A DNA stretch of 64,000 nucleotides from Blautia sp. AF19-10LB (GTDB lineage: Bacteria; Bacillota; Clostridia; Lachnospirales; Lachnospiraceae), in assembly GCF_003461245.1 (NCBI RefSeq), contig NZ_QTWS01000023.1, forward strand, positions 1-64,000, given 5' to 3'. Below, in pieces: positions 25,803-33,333 of the stretch; the first letter of the stretch is position 1, and every line of letters begins with the position of its first letter. The position numbers were made by a program, and so were the translations under genes. The notes under the pieces were generated by a model. That model was not told where the DNA came from, made no database searches, and saw nothing but the letters and a program-made list of their open reading frames with translations.

Positions 25803-26537
25803 TTATTTATCGTCACCGGTCAGGCGGAGGATATCGCGGATCTCATCTACTTTCATGTCAAGAATGATCGCAAGCTCATCAATGCTGAAAGCATTCTTAT
25901 CATCTTCATCGTCATTCAGTTCGCGGACTGCACTTTCAAGCTTCTCTACACGGGCTACCAGGCTGTCGTCTGCGAATTTTCTCTGGGTCTGTTCTTCCAG
26001 AACTGCGATGATCCCTTTACGGACTTCATTCATGAGCCATTTTTCATCTCTGACTTCGTTTCCGGCGCTTCCAAGCGCCTGGATCAGTGCCAGATTTGCC
26101 TCCTGGATCAGATCTGCAAGAAAAATCTCCTCTGCATTCATGTCTGCTGCCATCTTCGCTGTTTCTTTCATATAATAAGAAGTAAGGGACTGCAGCGCAT
26201 CCTGATCTCCGTTTGCAAGTGCGGCAAAAGCCTGGGCAGTATCTATGGAAAGTTCCGGAAGTTCTTCAAGATAATTCCTGAGGTAAGTTTCTTCTTCCGG
26301 GGTCAGCGGGATTATCTTTCGTTCCGGCTCTTTGGTTTCCTCTGTGGCACTGTCTTCCATTCCTTCGATCTGGATTCCCTGGGAGGTTAAATATTTGAGT
26401 ACTCCAAGGAGCTGTGTCTTGTCGAGTTCCATTCCTGCGAAGGTATCGCGGATCTGGATCGTGGTAAGGGAATTGCCATTTGCTTTGGCGATGGTCTGTA
26501 TTTCTTTTAATTTGTTCTGAAATTCCTGTACGTTCAT
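25803..26537 (-). CDS. Sigma-70-like protein lacking region 4
   Basis: The 244-residue protein opens with a small helical/winged domain (1-52) resembling region 1.1 and continues with an acidic linker. Next comes a segment like sigma regions 1.2 and 2 (LRNYLEELPEL; ADLIQEANLALIQALGSAG, about 88-170). It ends with a helix-turn-helix-like piece resembling region 3 (FSIDELAIILDMKVDEIRDILRLTG, 214-240). No region 4 follows, and the aromatic melting residues of region 2.3 are not evident. It could be an atypical sigma factor, an anti-sigma-like decoy or an RNA-polymerase-binding regulator. A GAAGGAG ribosome-binding site precedes the ATG. Confidence 0.65.
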   Translation of the reverse strand: MNVQEFQNKLKEIQTIAKANGNSLTTIQIRDTFAGMELDKTQLLGVLKYLTSQGIQIEGMEDSATEETKEPERKIIPLTPEEETYLRNYLEELPELSIDTAQAFAALANGDQDALQSLTSYYMKETAKMAADMNAEEIFLADLIQEANLALIQALGSAGNEVRDEKWLMNEVRKGIIAVLEEQTQRKFADDSLVARVEKLESAVRELNDDEDDKNAFSIDELAIILDMKVDEIRDILRLTGDDK

Positions 26538-26764
26538 TTTAGGTCTCCTTCTATAAAATTAAGTATGGATTGTGTAAAAACATGGTTGATGTTTTGTTTT
26601 TTCTGAAATTATTTTTTGTTGTATCATTGTATCATATTTTATCATTTTCTTGTGATTTTTCCAACCAGAAGCGTATTTAACGTAATTTTTTTGCCCGGAA
26701 ACCCGCATAAAATAAGACTTTGCGGCATTTTTAAAATTTTTTTCAATTTTTTTCAAAAAAGTTG
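26538..26764. other. AT-rich spacer between the sigma-like gene and tRNA promoter
   Basis: No gene is seen. The stretch is strongly AT-rich with several T- and A-runs, as often found upstream of strong stable-RNA promoters (UP-element-like). The open frame on the minus strand here has no coding character. Confidence 0.5.
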
Positions 26765-26793
26765 TTGACATTTGGATATGCCTAATATATAAT
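26765..26793 (+). promoter_or_regulatory. tRNA operon promoter
   Basis: TTGACA (26765-26770), a 17-bp spacer and TATAAT (26788-26793) match the consensus exactly. T- and A-tracts upstream suggest an UP element. It lies about 50 nt before tRNA-Pro. Confidence 0.88.
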
Positions 26794-26845
26794 ATGTCTT
26801 GCGTTGAGCGACATAGCAAAAACGCAAACAACTAAATACCGTTAA

Positions 26846-26920
26846 CGGGGTGTGGCTCAGCTTGGCTAGAGCGCCTGGTTTGGGACCAGGAGGCCGCAGG
26901 TTCGAATCCTGTCACCCCGA
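26846..26920 (+). tRNA. tRNA-Pro (anticodon TGG)
   Basis: A complete cloverleaf: acceptor CGGGGTG with CACCCCG, anticodon stem CCTGG with CCAGG, loop TTTGGGA giving TGG, and T arm GCAGGTTCGAATCCTGT. CCA is not encoded. First of the cluster. Confidence 0.96.
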
Positions 26921-26953
26921 TGCTGTAAACAACTTTTACCGTTTCAGCGAATT

Positions 26954-27024
26954 GCGGGTGTAGTTCAATGGTAGAACACCAGCCTTCCAAGCTGGATACG
27001 TGGGTTCGATTCCCATCACCCGCT
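26954..27024 (+). tRNA. tRNA-Gly (anticodon TCC)
   Basis: A 71-nt cloverleaf: acceptor GCGGGTG with CACCCGC, short D loop, anticodon loop CTTCCAA giving TCC, and T arm GTGGGTTCGATTCCCAT. CCA is not encoded. Confidence 0.96.
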
Positions 27025-27048
27025 TCTCTGTAAGCGAAGCAGAGAAAT

Positions 27049-27122
<74 letters not shown>

Positions 27123-27126
27123 CTGT

Positions 27127-27201
27127 GGTGGGTATAGCGCAGTTGGTTAGCGCGCCAGATTGTGGCTCTGGAGGCCCAGGGTTCGAATCCCTGTATCCAC
27201 C
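27127..27201 (+). tRNA. tRNA-His (anticodon GTG)
   Basis: Acceptor GTGGGTA with TATCCAC, plus the extra 5' G (position -1) facing discriminator C, typical of tRNA-His. The anticodon loop TTGTGGC gives GTG. Confidence 0.95.
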
Positions 27202-27211
27202 CTTTCGCCTT

Positions 27212-27283
27212 TGGGCTATCGCCAAGCGGTAAGGCACAGCACTTTGACTGCTGCATTCGCTGGTTCGAATCCAGCTAGCCCAG
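27212..27283 (+). tRNA. tRNA-Gln (anticodon TTG)
   Basis: Acceptor TGGGCTA with TAGCCCA, discriminator G, anticodon stem CAGCA with TGCTG, loop CTTTGAC giving TTG. Confidence 0.95.
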
Positions 27284-27294
27284 TCTTATATTAT

Positions 27295-27367
27295 GGGATA
27301 TTAGCTCAGTTGGTAGAGCACTTGACTTTTAATCAAGTTGTCCGGGGTTCGAATCCCCGATGTCTCA
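27295..27367 (+). tRNA. tRNA-Lys (anticodon TTT)
   Basis: A 73-nt cloverleaf: acceptor GGGATAT with ATGTCTC, anticodon stem CTTGA with TCAAG, loop CTTTTAA giving TTT, discriminator A. Confidence 0.95.
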
Positions 27368-27371
27368 CTTG

Positions 27372-27400
27372 AAACACTATCGTTTAGATAGTGTTTTTTA
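27372..27400 (+). terminator. Terminator after tRNA-Lys
   Basis: A 10-bp stem (AAACACTATC with GATAGTGTTT) followed by TTTATTATTTT. It lies inside the tRNA cluster, so tRNA-Leu is probably expressed by read-through or separately. Confidence 0.85.
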
Positions 27401-27436
27401 TTATTTTATTAGGAAGTTTGGATGCTATCCTATCCT

Positions 27437-27518
27437 GCGGATATGGCGGAATTGGCAGACGCGCCAGATTTAGGTTCTGGTGTTGAACGACGTGCAGGTT
27501 CAAGTCCTGTTATCCGCA
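27437..27518 (+). tRNA. tRNA-Leu (anticodon TAG)
   Basis: An 82-nt class II tRNA: acceptor GCGGATA with TATCCGC, anticodon loop TTTAGGT giving TAG, and a variable arm TGTTGAACGACG. CCA is not encoded. Confidence 0.95.
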
Positions 27519-27520
27519 TT

Positions 27521-27713
27521 TTTTATAAGGCTTGGAAGCCTTATGATCCAGTTTCCCACTGCGTGGGGATATTTCGCAAAGGGACTTCGCCAGTCCCTCT
27601 GCACACCCTGGGCTTTTTTGGAAGCATGAGCCTTGGGGTTTCAGATTTGTAATGTGTAGAAGAAAGACCGGATTCCTGGTTGCCGTGTGGGCAAGGGGAA
27701 TCTGGTCTTTTTT
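27521..27713 (+). terminator. Hairpin-rich region and terminator after tRNA-Leu
   Basis: After tRNA-Leu come a palindrome AAGGCTT-gg-AAGCCTT, a hairpin TTCCCAC-tgc-GTGGGGA (27553-27569) and a hairpin AGGGACT-tcgcc-AGTCCCT (27580-27598). A strong intrinsic terminator follows: AAAGACCGGATTCC with GGAATCTGGTCTTT, 27663-27710, then TTT. The first two hairpins with their spacers look like a palindromic repeat unit of the kind seen at 19343-19450. No coding capacity is evident. Confidence 0.65.
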
Positions 27714-27728
27714 CAGATTGTTGGTGGC

Positions 27729-27776
27729 GAAAGCCCATAAATAAGAGGTGCGTTGCGGTCTTATTTATGGGCTTTC
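27729..27776. terminator. Bidirectional terminator between tRNA cluster and phosphodiesterase gene
   Basis: A perfect 18-bp stem (GAAAGCCCATAAATAAGA with its complement) and 12-nt loop lie between converging transcripts. T-runs are present on the plus side (TTTTG) and within the stem. Confidence 0.88.
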
Positions 27777-27811
27777 TTTTGTACAGTTTTGTTTAGCTTA
27801 TTAAATAATTG

Positions 27812-28291
27812 TTATAGGTGTTTTAGTTCGGCGGTTAGGTGACCGGTTTGGTCTAGGTTTACGATGGCGTAGCTTGGCCGCCGGCCTCTTTGGCGGGGGT
27901 AGGTCAGGCTTCCGGGATTTAGGGCTAGGACACCGTCTATGGTTTCCAAAAGGGGTTTGTGGGTGTGGCCGAAGAAGACGGCGTTACAGCCGCGGTCTTT
28001 GGCTTCGTCGATGACACCTGTGATATCCATGGAAACGCCGTAGTAGTGGCCGTGGGTGACGAAGATCCGGTTGTTGCCTGCTTCTACTATTTCTTCTCTT
28101 GGAAGGTCTGAGAAGAAGTCGTTGTTTCCTGAAACGATATGGCAGGGGCACTCGGTGAGGGCTTCTATGAAGATTTCTCTGCCTTCTACGTCACCGCAGT
28201 GGATCAGCATGTCGAAGGGAGCTTCCTGCATGACTGCCTGTTCGAAGTTTTCGTCTCTGCCGTGGGTGTCGCTGACTACGAGGATTTTCAT
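27812..28291 (-). CDS. YfcE/MJ0936-type metallophosphodiesterase
   Basis: The 159-residue calcineurin-like phosphoesterase has the metal-binding motifs SDTHG (7-11), CGDVEG, GNND, THGH and GHTH in order. Family members are Mn-dependent phosphodiesterases with poorly defined natural substrates. It is the last of four genes joined by ATGA overlaps. Its ATG overlaps the rdgB stop. Confidence 0.92.
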   Translation of the reverse strand: MKILVVSDTHGRDENFEQAVMQEAPFDMLIHCGDVEGREIFIEALTECPCHIVSGNNDFFSDLPREEIVEAGNNRIFVTHGHYYGVSMDITGVIDEAKDRGCNAVFFGHTHKPLLETIDGVLALNPGSLTYPRQRGRRPSYAIVNLDQTGHLTAELKHL

Positions 28292-28872
28292 CGGAGTGCG
28301 TCCTTGATGGCGCGCAGAGCCTTCCCTCTGTGGCTGATCTTGTTTTTTTCTTCCATGGAGAGTTCTGCTGAGGTGCAGCCGTACTCCGGGAGATAAAAGA
28401 TCGGGTCGTAGCCGAAGCCGTTGGCTCCGCTTTCTTCGTAGCCGATCCTGCCCTCCATTGCCTCTCTTACGGTCTTGACGCTTCCATCAGGAAAAGCCGC
28501 TGCGATCGCACAGACGAATCTGGCGGTTCTTTTTTCATCCGGGACTCCTTCGAGGCGTTCGATCAGTTTGGCGTTCTTGATATGATAGGAGGTATCCTCT
28601 CCCATATATCGCGCAGAATAGATTCCCGGCTCTTTGTTGAGATAGTCGATCTCCAGACCAGAATCGTCTGCAAGAACGATCTCTCCTGTCAGGTCGCGGA
28701 TCGCTTTTGCCTTGATCTGGGCGTTTTCTTCGAATGTTTTTCCATCTTCTACGATGTCGGCGTGAATTCCGGCATCTTTTAAGGAAAGAAGTTCGATGTC
28801 AAGATCTCCGAGGATCTCACGTATCTCTTTCATCTTGCCTTCATTTCCTGTTGCAAAAATCACTTTTTTCAT
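28288..28872 (-). CDS. rdgB: XTP/dITP diphosphatase (RdgB/HAM1 family)
   Basis: The 194-residue protein has the HAM1 signature FATGNEGKMKEI at the N-terminus, the metal/catalytic ADDSGLEID motif, ARYMGE and SHRGKAL near the end. It hydrolyses deaminated purine triphosphates (dITP, XTP) to keep them out of DNA and RNA. It overlaps both neighbours by 4 nt. Confidence 0.95.
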   Translation of the reverse strand: MKKVIFATGNEGKMKEIREILGDLDIELLSLKDAGIHADIVEDGKTFEENAQIKAKAIRDLTGEIVLADDSGLEIDYLNKEPGIYSARYMGEDTSYHIKNAKLIERLEGVPDEKRTARFVCAIAAAFPDGSVKTVREAMEGRIGYEESGANGFGYDPIFYLPEYGCTSAELSMEEKNKISHRGKALRAIKDALR

Positions 28873-30023
28873 GAATCTTTTCTCCTCTTCGGCGGCTTCG
28901 GACCAAGGAACTGATAGTAGTAAGTCTTCAGCATACCATTATAGATCTTACGGTTTTTGTCCGCTTTTTTGCCAATATCGTTTTCTGTATGATCGTAGGA
29001 TGTGATCAGGTACATGGACCACTTGTCCAGACGGCTGAAACTCTCTCCGATCTCTCTGTAAAGTGCCGGAAGGGCTTCTTTTTCTTCCAGACGCTCGCCA
29101 TATGGCGGGTTCGTGATGATAAATCCATACGGCTTCGGATGGCTCAGATCCCTGACTGCTCTCTGCTGGAAATGGATCAGCTTGTCCACTCCTGCCATCT
29201 TTGCATTGGAACGTGCTGCCTTGAGGGCTTCCGGATCGATATCGTAACCCTGGATGTCTGTCTCAATATCGAGATTTACACGGTCCTGCGCTTCTTCCAG
29301 AGCATCATACCAGCATTTACGTGGAACCAGATGCTTCCAGTCTTCTGCAAGGAAAGAACGGTTCATTCCCGGTGCCATGTCTGCTGCCATCATCGCAGCC
29401 TCGATCGGGAAAGTTCCACTTCCGCAGAAAGGATCGACAAGGATCCTGTCTTTGTTCCACGGAGTCAACATGATCAGCGCGGAAGCCAGTGTCTCTGTGA
29501 TCGGCGCCTTGACGGTCATCTGACGGTATCCTCGTTTGTGCAGGGAGACGCCGGAAGTGTCGATCCCAATTGTTGCCACATCCTTCATAAAAGCAACACG
29601 AATCGGGAAACTTGCTCCATCTTCCGGGAACCAGGAGATCCCATAGACGCTCTTGAGTCGTTCTACGATCGCCTTTTTCATGATCGACTGGATATCAGAC
29701 GGGCTGAACAGAGCACTTTTTACGGAGTTTGCCTTTGCCACCCAGAATTTACCATCCTTCGGGATATATTCTTCCCACGGGATCGCCTTGGTCTTCTCAA
29801 ACAGTTCGTCAAAAGTCACTGCCTTGAACTCTCCTGTCTTGAGAAGGATACGCTCTGTGGTGCGGAGGAACATGTTTGCCTGTGCGATGCCCTCTGCATC
29901 TGCCAGAAAAGTAACTTTTCCGTCTTCTACTTTGCTGATCTCATATCCCAGATCCAGGATCTCACGTTTCAGAACCGCTTCCATACCAAAGTGACAGGGT
30001 GCGATCAGTTCCATATATTTCAT
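28869..30023 (-). CDS. THUMP-domain class I rRNA methyltransferase (RlmL-type N6-guanine... family)
   Basis: The 384-residue protein has an N-terminal ferredoxin-like/THUMP RNA-binding region (1-160) and a SAM-dependent methyltransferase fold with DPFCGSGTFPIEAA and the NPPYGERL catalytic motif (NPPY, amino-nitrogen methylation). It resembles the N-terminal half of E. coli RlmL, which makes m2G in 23S rRNA, and Bacillus YpsC. It lacks the second RlmK methyltransferase domain. The exact RNA target is inferred only. Its ATG overlaps the upstream gene stop. Confidence 0.88.
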   Translation of the reverse strand: MKYMELIAPCHFGMEAVLKREILDLGYEISKVEDGKVTFLADAEGIAQANMFLRTTERILLKTGEFKAVTFDELFEKTKAIPWEEYIPKDGKFWVAKANSVKSALFSPSDIQSIMKKAIVERLKSVYGISWFPEDGASFPIRVAFMKDVATIGIDTSGVSLHKRGYRQMTVKAPITETLASALIMLTPWNKDRILVDPFCGSGTFPIEAAMMAADMAPGMNRSFLAEDWKHLVPRKCWYDALEEAQDRVNLDIETDIQGYDIDPEALKAARSNAKMAGVDKLIHFQQRAVRDLSHPKPYGFIITNPPYGERLEEKEALPALYREIGESFSRLDKWSMYLITSYDHTENDIGKKADKNRKIYNGMLKTYYYQFLGPKPPKRRKDS

Positions 30024-30565
30024 GCAAGCCTCATTTCCTTGATGATATTTCCATCAAAATCTTTAATTGTGAATACTTTGTCTTCCAGTACTGCGTAGGT
30101 CGGCGGATTTCCTTCCTTCGGAATGGAAACAGAACCCGGATTCAGAAGGATGTAGCCCTCTCTCTGCTCTGCCTTGAGCACATGTGTATGTCCGTGGATC
30201 AGGATGTCCCCTTCACGGAACGGCGGAAGGTTGTTTTCGTTATAGACATGTCCATGTGTGGCATAAAAAGTCAGCCCGTCGATCGCCAGAATGCAGTAAT
30301 CTGCCATCACCGGGAAATTCAGTACCATCTGGTCTACTTCTGCCTCACAGTTGCCTCGAACTGCATAGATCTCATTTTTCATTTCGTTGAGCATTGCGAT
30401 CACTTCCTTCGGAGCATATTCCTTCGGAAGATCGTTTCTTGGTCCGTGATAGAGCAGGTCGCCCAGCAGAACCAGACGCTCTGCGCCCTCTTCTCTGTAT
30501 GCTTCCAGCATTTTACGGCAGTAAAAGGCGGAACCATGTACATCTGATGCAAACATATATTTCAT
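30020..30565 (-). CDS. yfcE: YfcE-type metallophosphodiesterase
   Basis: The 181-residue phosphoesterase has SDVHG (8-12), LGDLLYHGPRN, RGNCEAEVDQ, THGH and GHTH motifs, closely following E. coli YfcE in layout. It is the first gene of the four-gene operon, with an AGGAG ribosome-binding site. It is clearly a different subfamily from the phosphodiesterase at the other end of the operon, so the pair is not a recent duplication. Confidence 0.93.
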   Translation of the reverse strand: MKYMFASDVHGSAFYCRKMLEAYREEGAERLVLLGDLLYHGPRNDLPKEYAPKEVIAMLNEMKNEIYAVRGNCEAEVDQMVLNFPVMADYCILAIDGLTFYATHGHVYNENNLPPFREGDILIHGHTHVLKAEQREGYILLNPGSVSIPKEGNPPTYAVLEDKVFTIKDFDGNIIKEMRLA

Positions 30566-30593
30566 AGCAAGTTTCTCCTATCAGTTTTTTTCC

Positions 30594-30622
30594 AGTATAT
30601 CATTCTTTTATTCTACTGTGAA
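30594..30622 (-). promoter_or_regulatory. Promoter of the yfcE operon, at the IS junction
   Basis: On the minus strand TTCACA (30617-30622), a 17-bp spacer and TATACT (30594-30599) precede yfcE. The -35 lies only 3 bp from the right-end hairpin of the IS200/IS605 element. Confidence 0.65.
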
Positions 30623-30727
30623 TTACCCATTGTCTAAAGCCAATGGGCTTCCTGCTTCATCGTCCTCGTAACCTACTAACTCCACAGGCGTTAATTCGGG
30701 CAATTCCTGCCCTATTATTTGATTTTC

Positions 30728-31831
30728 TTATGCTGTTTTTCTTAATCCCTCTGCCAATATATTCTTTGCAGCATTAATATCTCTGTCATGCTTCGTCCCG
30801 CAAACAGGACATATCCATTCCCTTACTGACAGATCTTTCGTCTCTGTATTTTGATATCCACATGCAGAGCACAACTGGCTGCTTGCATAAAATGTATCTG
30901 TTTTTACATATTCCCTTCCATTCCACTTTGCCTTATATTCTAACTGCCTTGTCAGCTCATACCACGATACATCACTTATAGATTTTGCCAGATGATGATT
31001 TTTTACCATATTTTTTATCTGTAGATCTTCTGAAACTATCACTTGGTTTTCGCTGATGAGCTCATGTGAGATCTTGTGCAGATAATCTTTTCTGGTATTT
31101 GTTATCTTCTCATGGCATAACGCTATCTTTTTCCTGATCTTATAGTAATTTTGGCTTCTCTTTTCTTTATGTGCTAACTGCCTTTGCAATTTTATCAGTT
31201 TCTTCTCATGTTTCCTGATAATTTGGGGATTTATGTATTTCTTTCCAGCAGAAGTAATACATAAATCTTTAATTCCCAAGTCTAAACCTATACTATGACT
31301 GGTATGCTGCAGTTCCTCATGTTCCGTTTCCACCAATAATGATACATAGTACTTTCCACTTGGTACCTGAGATACGGCTGCTGACTTTATCTGCCCGCTA
31401 AAGTTTCTATGCAGCTTTGCTTTTACTTCCTTTAGTTTAGGCAGTTTTACTTTATTTCTCTCAAAATCTGCTGCTATATTGCCATTTGTAAAATTTGTTG
31501 TGTATGATCTGTGACTGTCATGTTTGCTCTTAAACTTCGGATAACCTGCATGTTCTTTGAAAAATTTCTGATATGCAGAATCCATATTATAAATGGCATT
31601 CGTCAGTGCAAATTTATCTACTTCCTTCAGCCATTCATTTTCTTTCTTTAATTCTCTGTTACAGTAATTATTGCAGTCTGTTTTGCTGACAGACTTTTTC
31701 TCTTTTTCGTACATTTCTTTCCGATATGCCAATGTACGGTTATAGACAAAACGGCAGCAGCCAAATGTTTTTGCTATCTGTACTCTCTGCTCCATATTAG
31801 GATATATTCTATATTTATATGCTTTTAACAT
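30728..31831 (-). CDS. tnpB: TnpB RNA-guided nuclease (IS200/IS605 family)
   Basis: The 367-residue protein has the N-terminal OrfB HTH/WED-like region, a split RuvC nuclease with Asp184 (GLDLG), Glu268 (VSED) and Asp351 ([10 protein letters not shown]), and a zinc finger (Cys321, 324, 341, 344). All catalytic and zinc residues are present, so it appears active and not a nuclease-dead relative. TnpB nicks or cuts DNA beside the element under a guide RNA from its right end, favouring element retention. It overlaps the tnpA remnant by 7 nt. Confidence 0.93.
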   Translation of the reverse strand: MLKAYKYRIYPNMEQRVQIAKTFGCCRFVYNRTLAYRKEMYEKEKKSVSKTDCNNYCNRELKKENEWLKEVDKFALTNAIYNMDSAYQKFFKEHAGYPKFKSKHDSHRSYTTNFTNGNIAADFERNKVKLPKLKEVKAKLHRNFSGQIKSAAVSQVPSGKYYVSLLVETEHEELQHTSHSIGLDLGIKDLCITSAGKKYINPQIIRKHEKKLIKLQRQLAHKEKRSQNYYKIRKKIALCHEKITNTRKDYLHKISHELISENQVIVSEDLQIKNMVKNHHLAKSISDVSWYELTRQLEYKAKWNGREYVKTDTFYASSQLCSACGYQNTETKDLSVREWICPVCGTKHDRDINAAKNILAEGLRKTA

Positions 31832-32151
31832 TTACTGCCACCTTCTTTCTCATCCCTGACCATCGATATATTTTTTAGCATTTCTTCTGATACATTTCCT
31901 ACACTACATACAAAATACCCATCTGTCCAAAATGTATGTTCTTTCCAAAAATGTTTGCGCAGATAATCCGGATATCTCTTCCAAATATAATATGTTGTAT
32001 AACTTTTCATCAGATCCACAATCTTCCTGACAGACATTGTCGGTTATGTTTCTATCATATAATGGATATGATCTTTATCCGTTTCCATATATTTGATAAT
32101 AACTTTGTGCCTTTGGCATATCTCAAGTATATAACATTTTTTTACTTTTGG
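31825..32151 (-). pseudogene. tnpA: Y1 transposase TnpA remnant (truncated, in-frame stop)
   Basis: The frame downstream of the left-end hairpin reads a TnpA-like segment with the metal-binding His pair (DKDHIHYMIE), then an in-frame TAA at 32044-32046. It then resumes with PTMSVRKIVDLMKSYTTYYIW and the region holding the catalytic Tyr candidate to 31825. About the first 35-40 residues are missing, because the frame meets the left end directly (stop at 32152). An internal deletion plus a nonsense change means it cannot make functional transposase; the 70-residue fragment from 32037 could still be translated. Confidence 0.85.
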
Positions 32152-32247
32152 CTACCTTAACCCACCGTCTAAAGCCAGTGGGATTGCGGTAGCCTTATTT
32201 CAAAAGATCCTCTGGCTAAGCTCTTTCCATAGTCAGAGGATTCCTGT

Positions 32248-32559
32248 TTATCCGGAAAACGTGCGATTTCTTCCCCTGTATGCCCCAAATCCTCCTATAA
32301 CGGATCTTGTTCTGTATCCCCGCCGCACATAATCACGTGCCGCAGCCATACTTGCCCCGCCCCTGTCGCAGTAAAAGATAAGAAGTTTTTCTTTCGGAAG
32401 CGGCGGACTTTCGCTTAATTCTTCATAAGGAATGTTTACCGCTCCTCTGATATGGCTCTTTCGGTAACTCTCCGGTTCCCGGAGATCTATGATCAGTGTG
32501 TCCGGACGGTCCACATAATAATCCAGCATTTTTGCAGAAATGGTTTCGATAGGAAACAT
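32248..32559 (-). CDS. Rhodanese-like domain protein
   Basis: A 103-residue single-domain rhodanese: IIDLREPESYRKSHIRGAVNIPY (CH2A region) and the active-site loop CDRGGASM with the catalytic Cys. It could carry sulfane sulfur or bind sulfide; the partner is unknown. It is isolated between the IS element and a small-protein gene. The ribosome-binding site is AAGGAAG. Confidence 0.85.
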   Translation of the reverse strand: MFPIETISAKMLDYYVDRPDTLIIDLREPESYRKSHIRGAVNIPYEELSESPPLPKEKLLIFYCDRGGASMAAARDYVRRGYRTRSVIGGFGAYRGRNRTFSG

Positions 32560-32728
32560 ATGATTCTTCCTTTTTTATTTATATTATATGTAGGATCCTG
32601 CTTTCCGGAACCTCCCGCTGTCCATCCCTGGCACCACATAACGCAGAACAGGCTCCGCCTATCTGGCGAAGCCTGCTCTTTATTTTTTACATAAGAAGAA
32701 GGGAGAAAATTTGCCTGAAGTTTTCGCT

Positions 32729-32917
32729 TTAGTATCTGTCGGAATAGTCATCCTGTTCTTTATTATATGCGTTAGATGTCTTATTGCGGGACGCATTTTT
32801 TGAAGAATTTCTGGAAGCATTTTTGCTGCTGTCCTGGCTGCCCATCGCATTTTTTGAAGTTGCTTTGTCAGTGCTGTAGTTGCTTGTTTTGTTCTCATTT
32901 TCATAATTTTTTGCCAT
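32729..32917 (-). CDS. Small hydrophilic Asn/Ser/Lys-rich protein
   Basis: The 62-residue protein starts at 32917, with AGGAGG and an 8-nt spacer; an ATG at 32941 lacks a site. It has no hydrophobic segment. Composition is dominated by Asn, Ser, Lys and Asp, with an internal repeat SSKNASRN / SSKNASRN (about 28-45). It is likely intrinsically disordered. No family is recognised; small spore or stress proteins can look like this, but no signature is present. Confidence 0.6.
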   Translation of the reverse strand: MAKNYENENKTSNYSTDKATSKNAMGSQDSSKNASRNSSKNASRNKTSNAYNKEQDDYSDRY

Positions 32918-33333
32918 TTGAAAATTCCTCCTGTAGTTCATGTTACTGTGAACAGTAACAATCTTTATTTCTTATTACATCAGGTAGTATGTCTTCCTAA
33001 GGCAAAAATTATGCAGGTTTTGCAGCAAAATTTATTATATAAAAGGAAATCCCCGGTAGGGGAGCTACCAGGGATTTCCAGGGGAGTATAAATAATTAAA
33101 TAAGGGGTTATGTAAAAAAAATTTTTGAAGGGTAAATTCTTTTTACAAGTACGATTATAATATAATCCAGCCAAAAAAGCAATAACTTTCGTGAAATCTG
33201 CCCTGTTATTCGCCCCGAGGAAGGCTTTTTATATTAATCCCTGTTCATGTTTATTTATTCGTGATAAAATATAAAAACACTGTATATAAACAGTCCATTG
33301 ATAACTATAAATTTTTTTACAGGGTAAAATATT
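32918..33333. other. Intergenic region with a strong stem-loop
   Basis: No gene is supported. The main structure is a long hairpin at 33045-33079 (GGAAATCCC-c-GGTAG with CTACC-a-GGGATTTCC). On the minus strand it is followed by TTTTATAT and could terminate a short transcript. A TATAAT with a weak -35 lies about 100 bp upstream on that strand (around 33160). The remainder, up to the glycosyltransferase start, is AT-rich leader. Confidence 0.5.

Larger units (their letters stand above)
30626..32182 (-). mobile_element. IS200/IS605-family element with broken tnpA
   Basis: The element carries a tnpA remnant and an intact tnpB on the minus strand. It is bounded by two same-orientation subterminal hairpins: CCCATTG-tctaaagc-CAATGGG (30626-30647) and CCCAC...GTGGG with the same TCTAAAGC centre (32161-32182). 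Such direct-oriented hairpins, with no terminal inverted repeats, are the ends recognised by Y1 transposases. Exact borders, a few nt outside the hairpins, cannot be fixed without an empty site. A guide RNA (omega RNA) would be expected from the 3' end of tnpB to the 30626 end, which is family knowledge. Confidence 0.85.

Noticed and set aside
26550..26578. Apparent promoter (TTTACA-17-TATAGA) before the sigma-like gene
   Set aside because: The -10 overlaps the ribosome-binding site and would leave only a few nt of leader.
27541..27738. Small minus-strand frame after the tRNA cluster
   Set aside because: Consists of terminator and hairpin sequence with no start signal.
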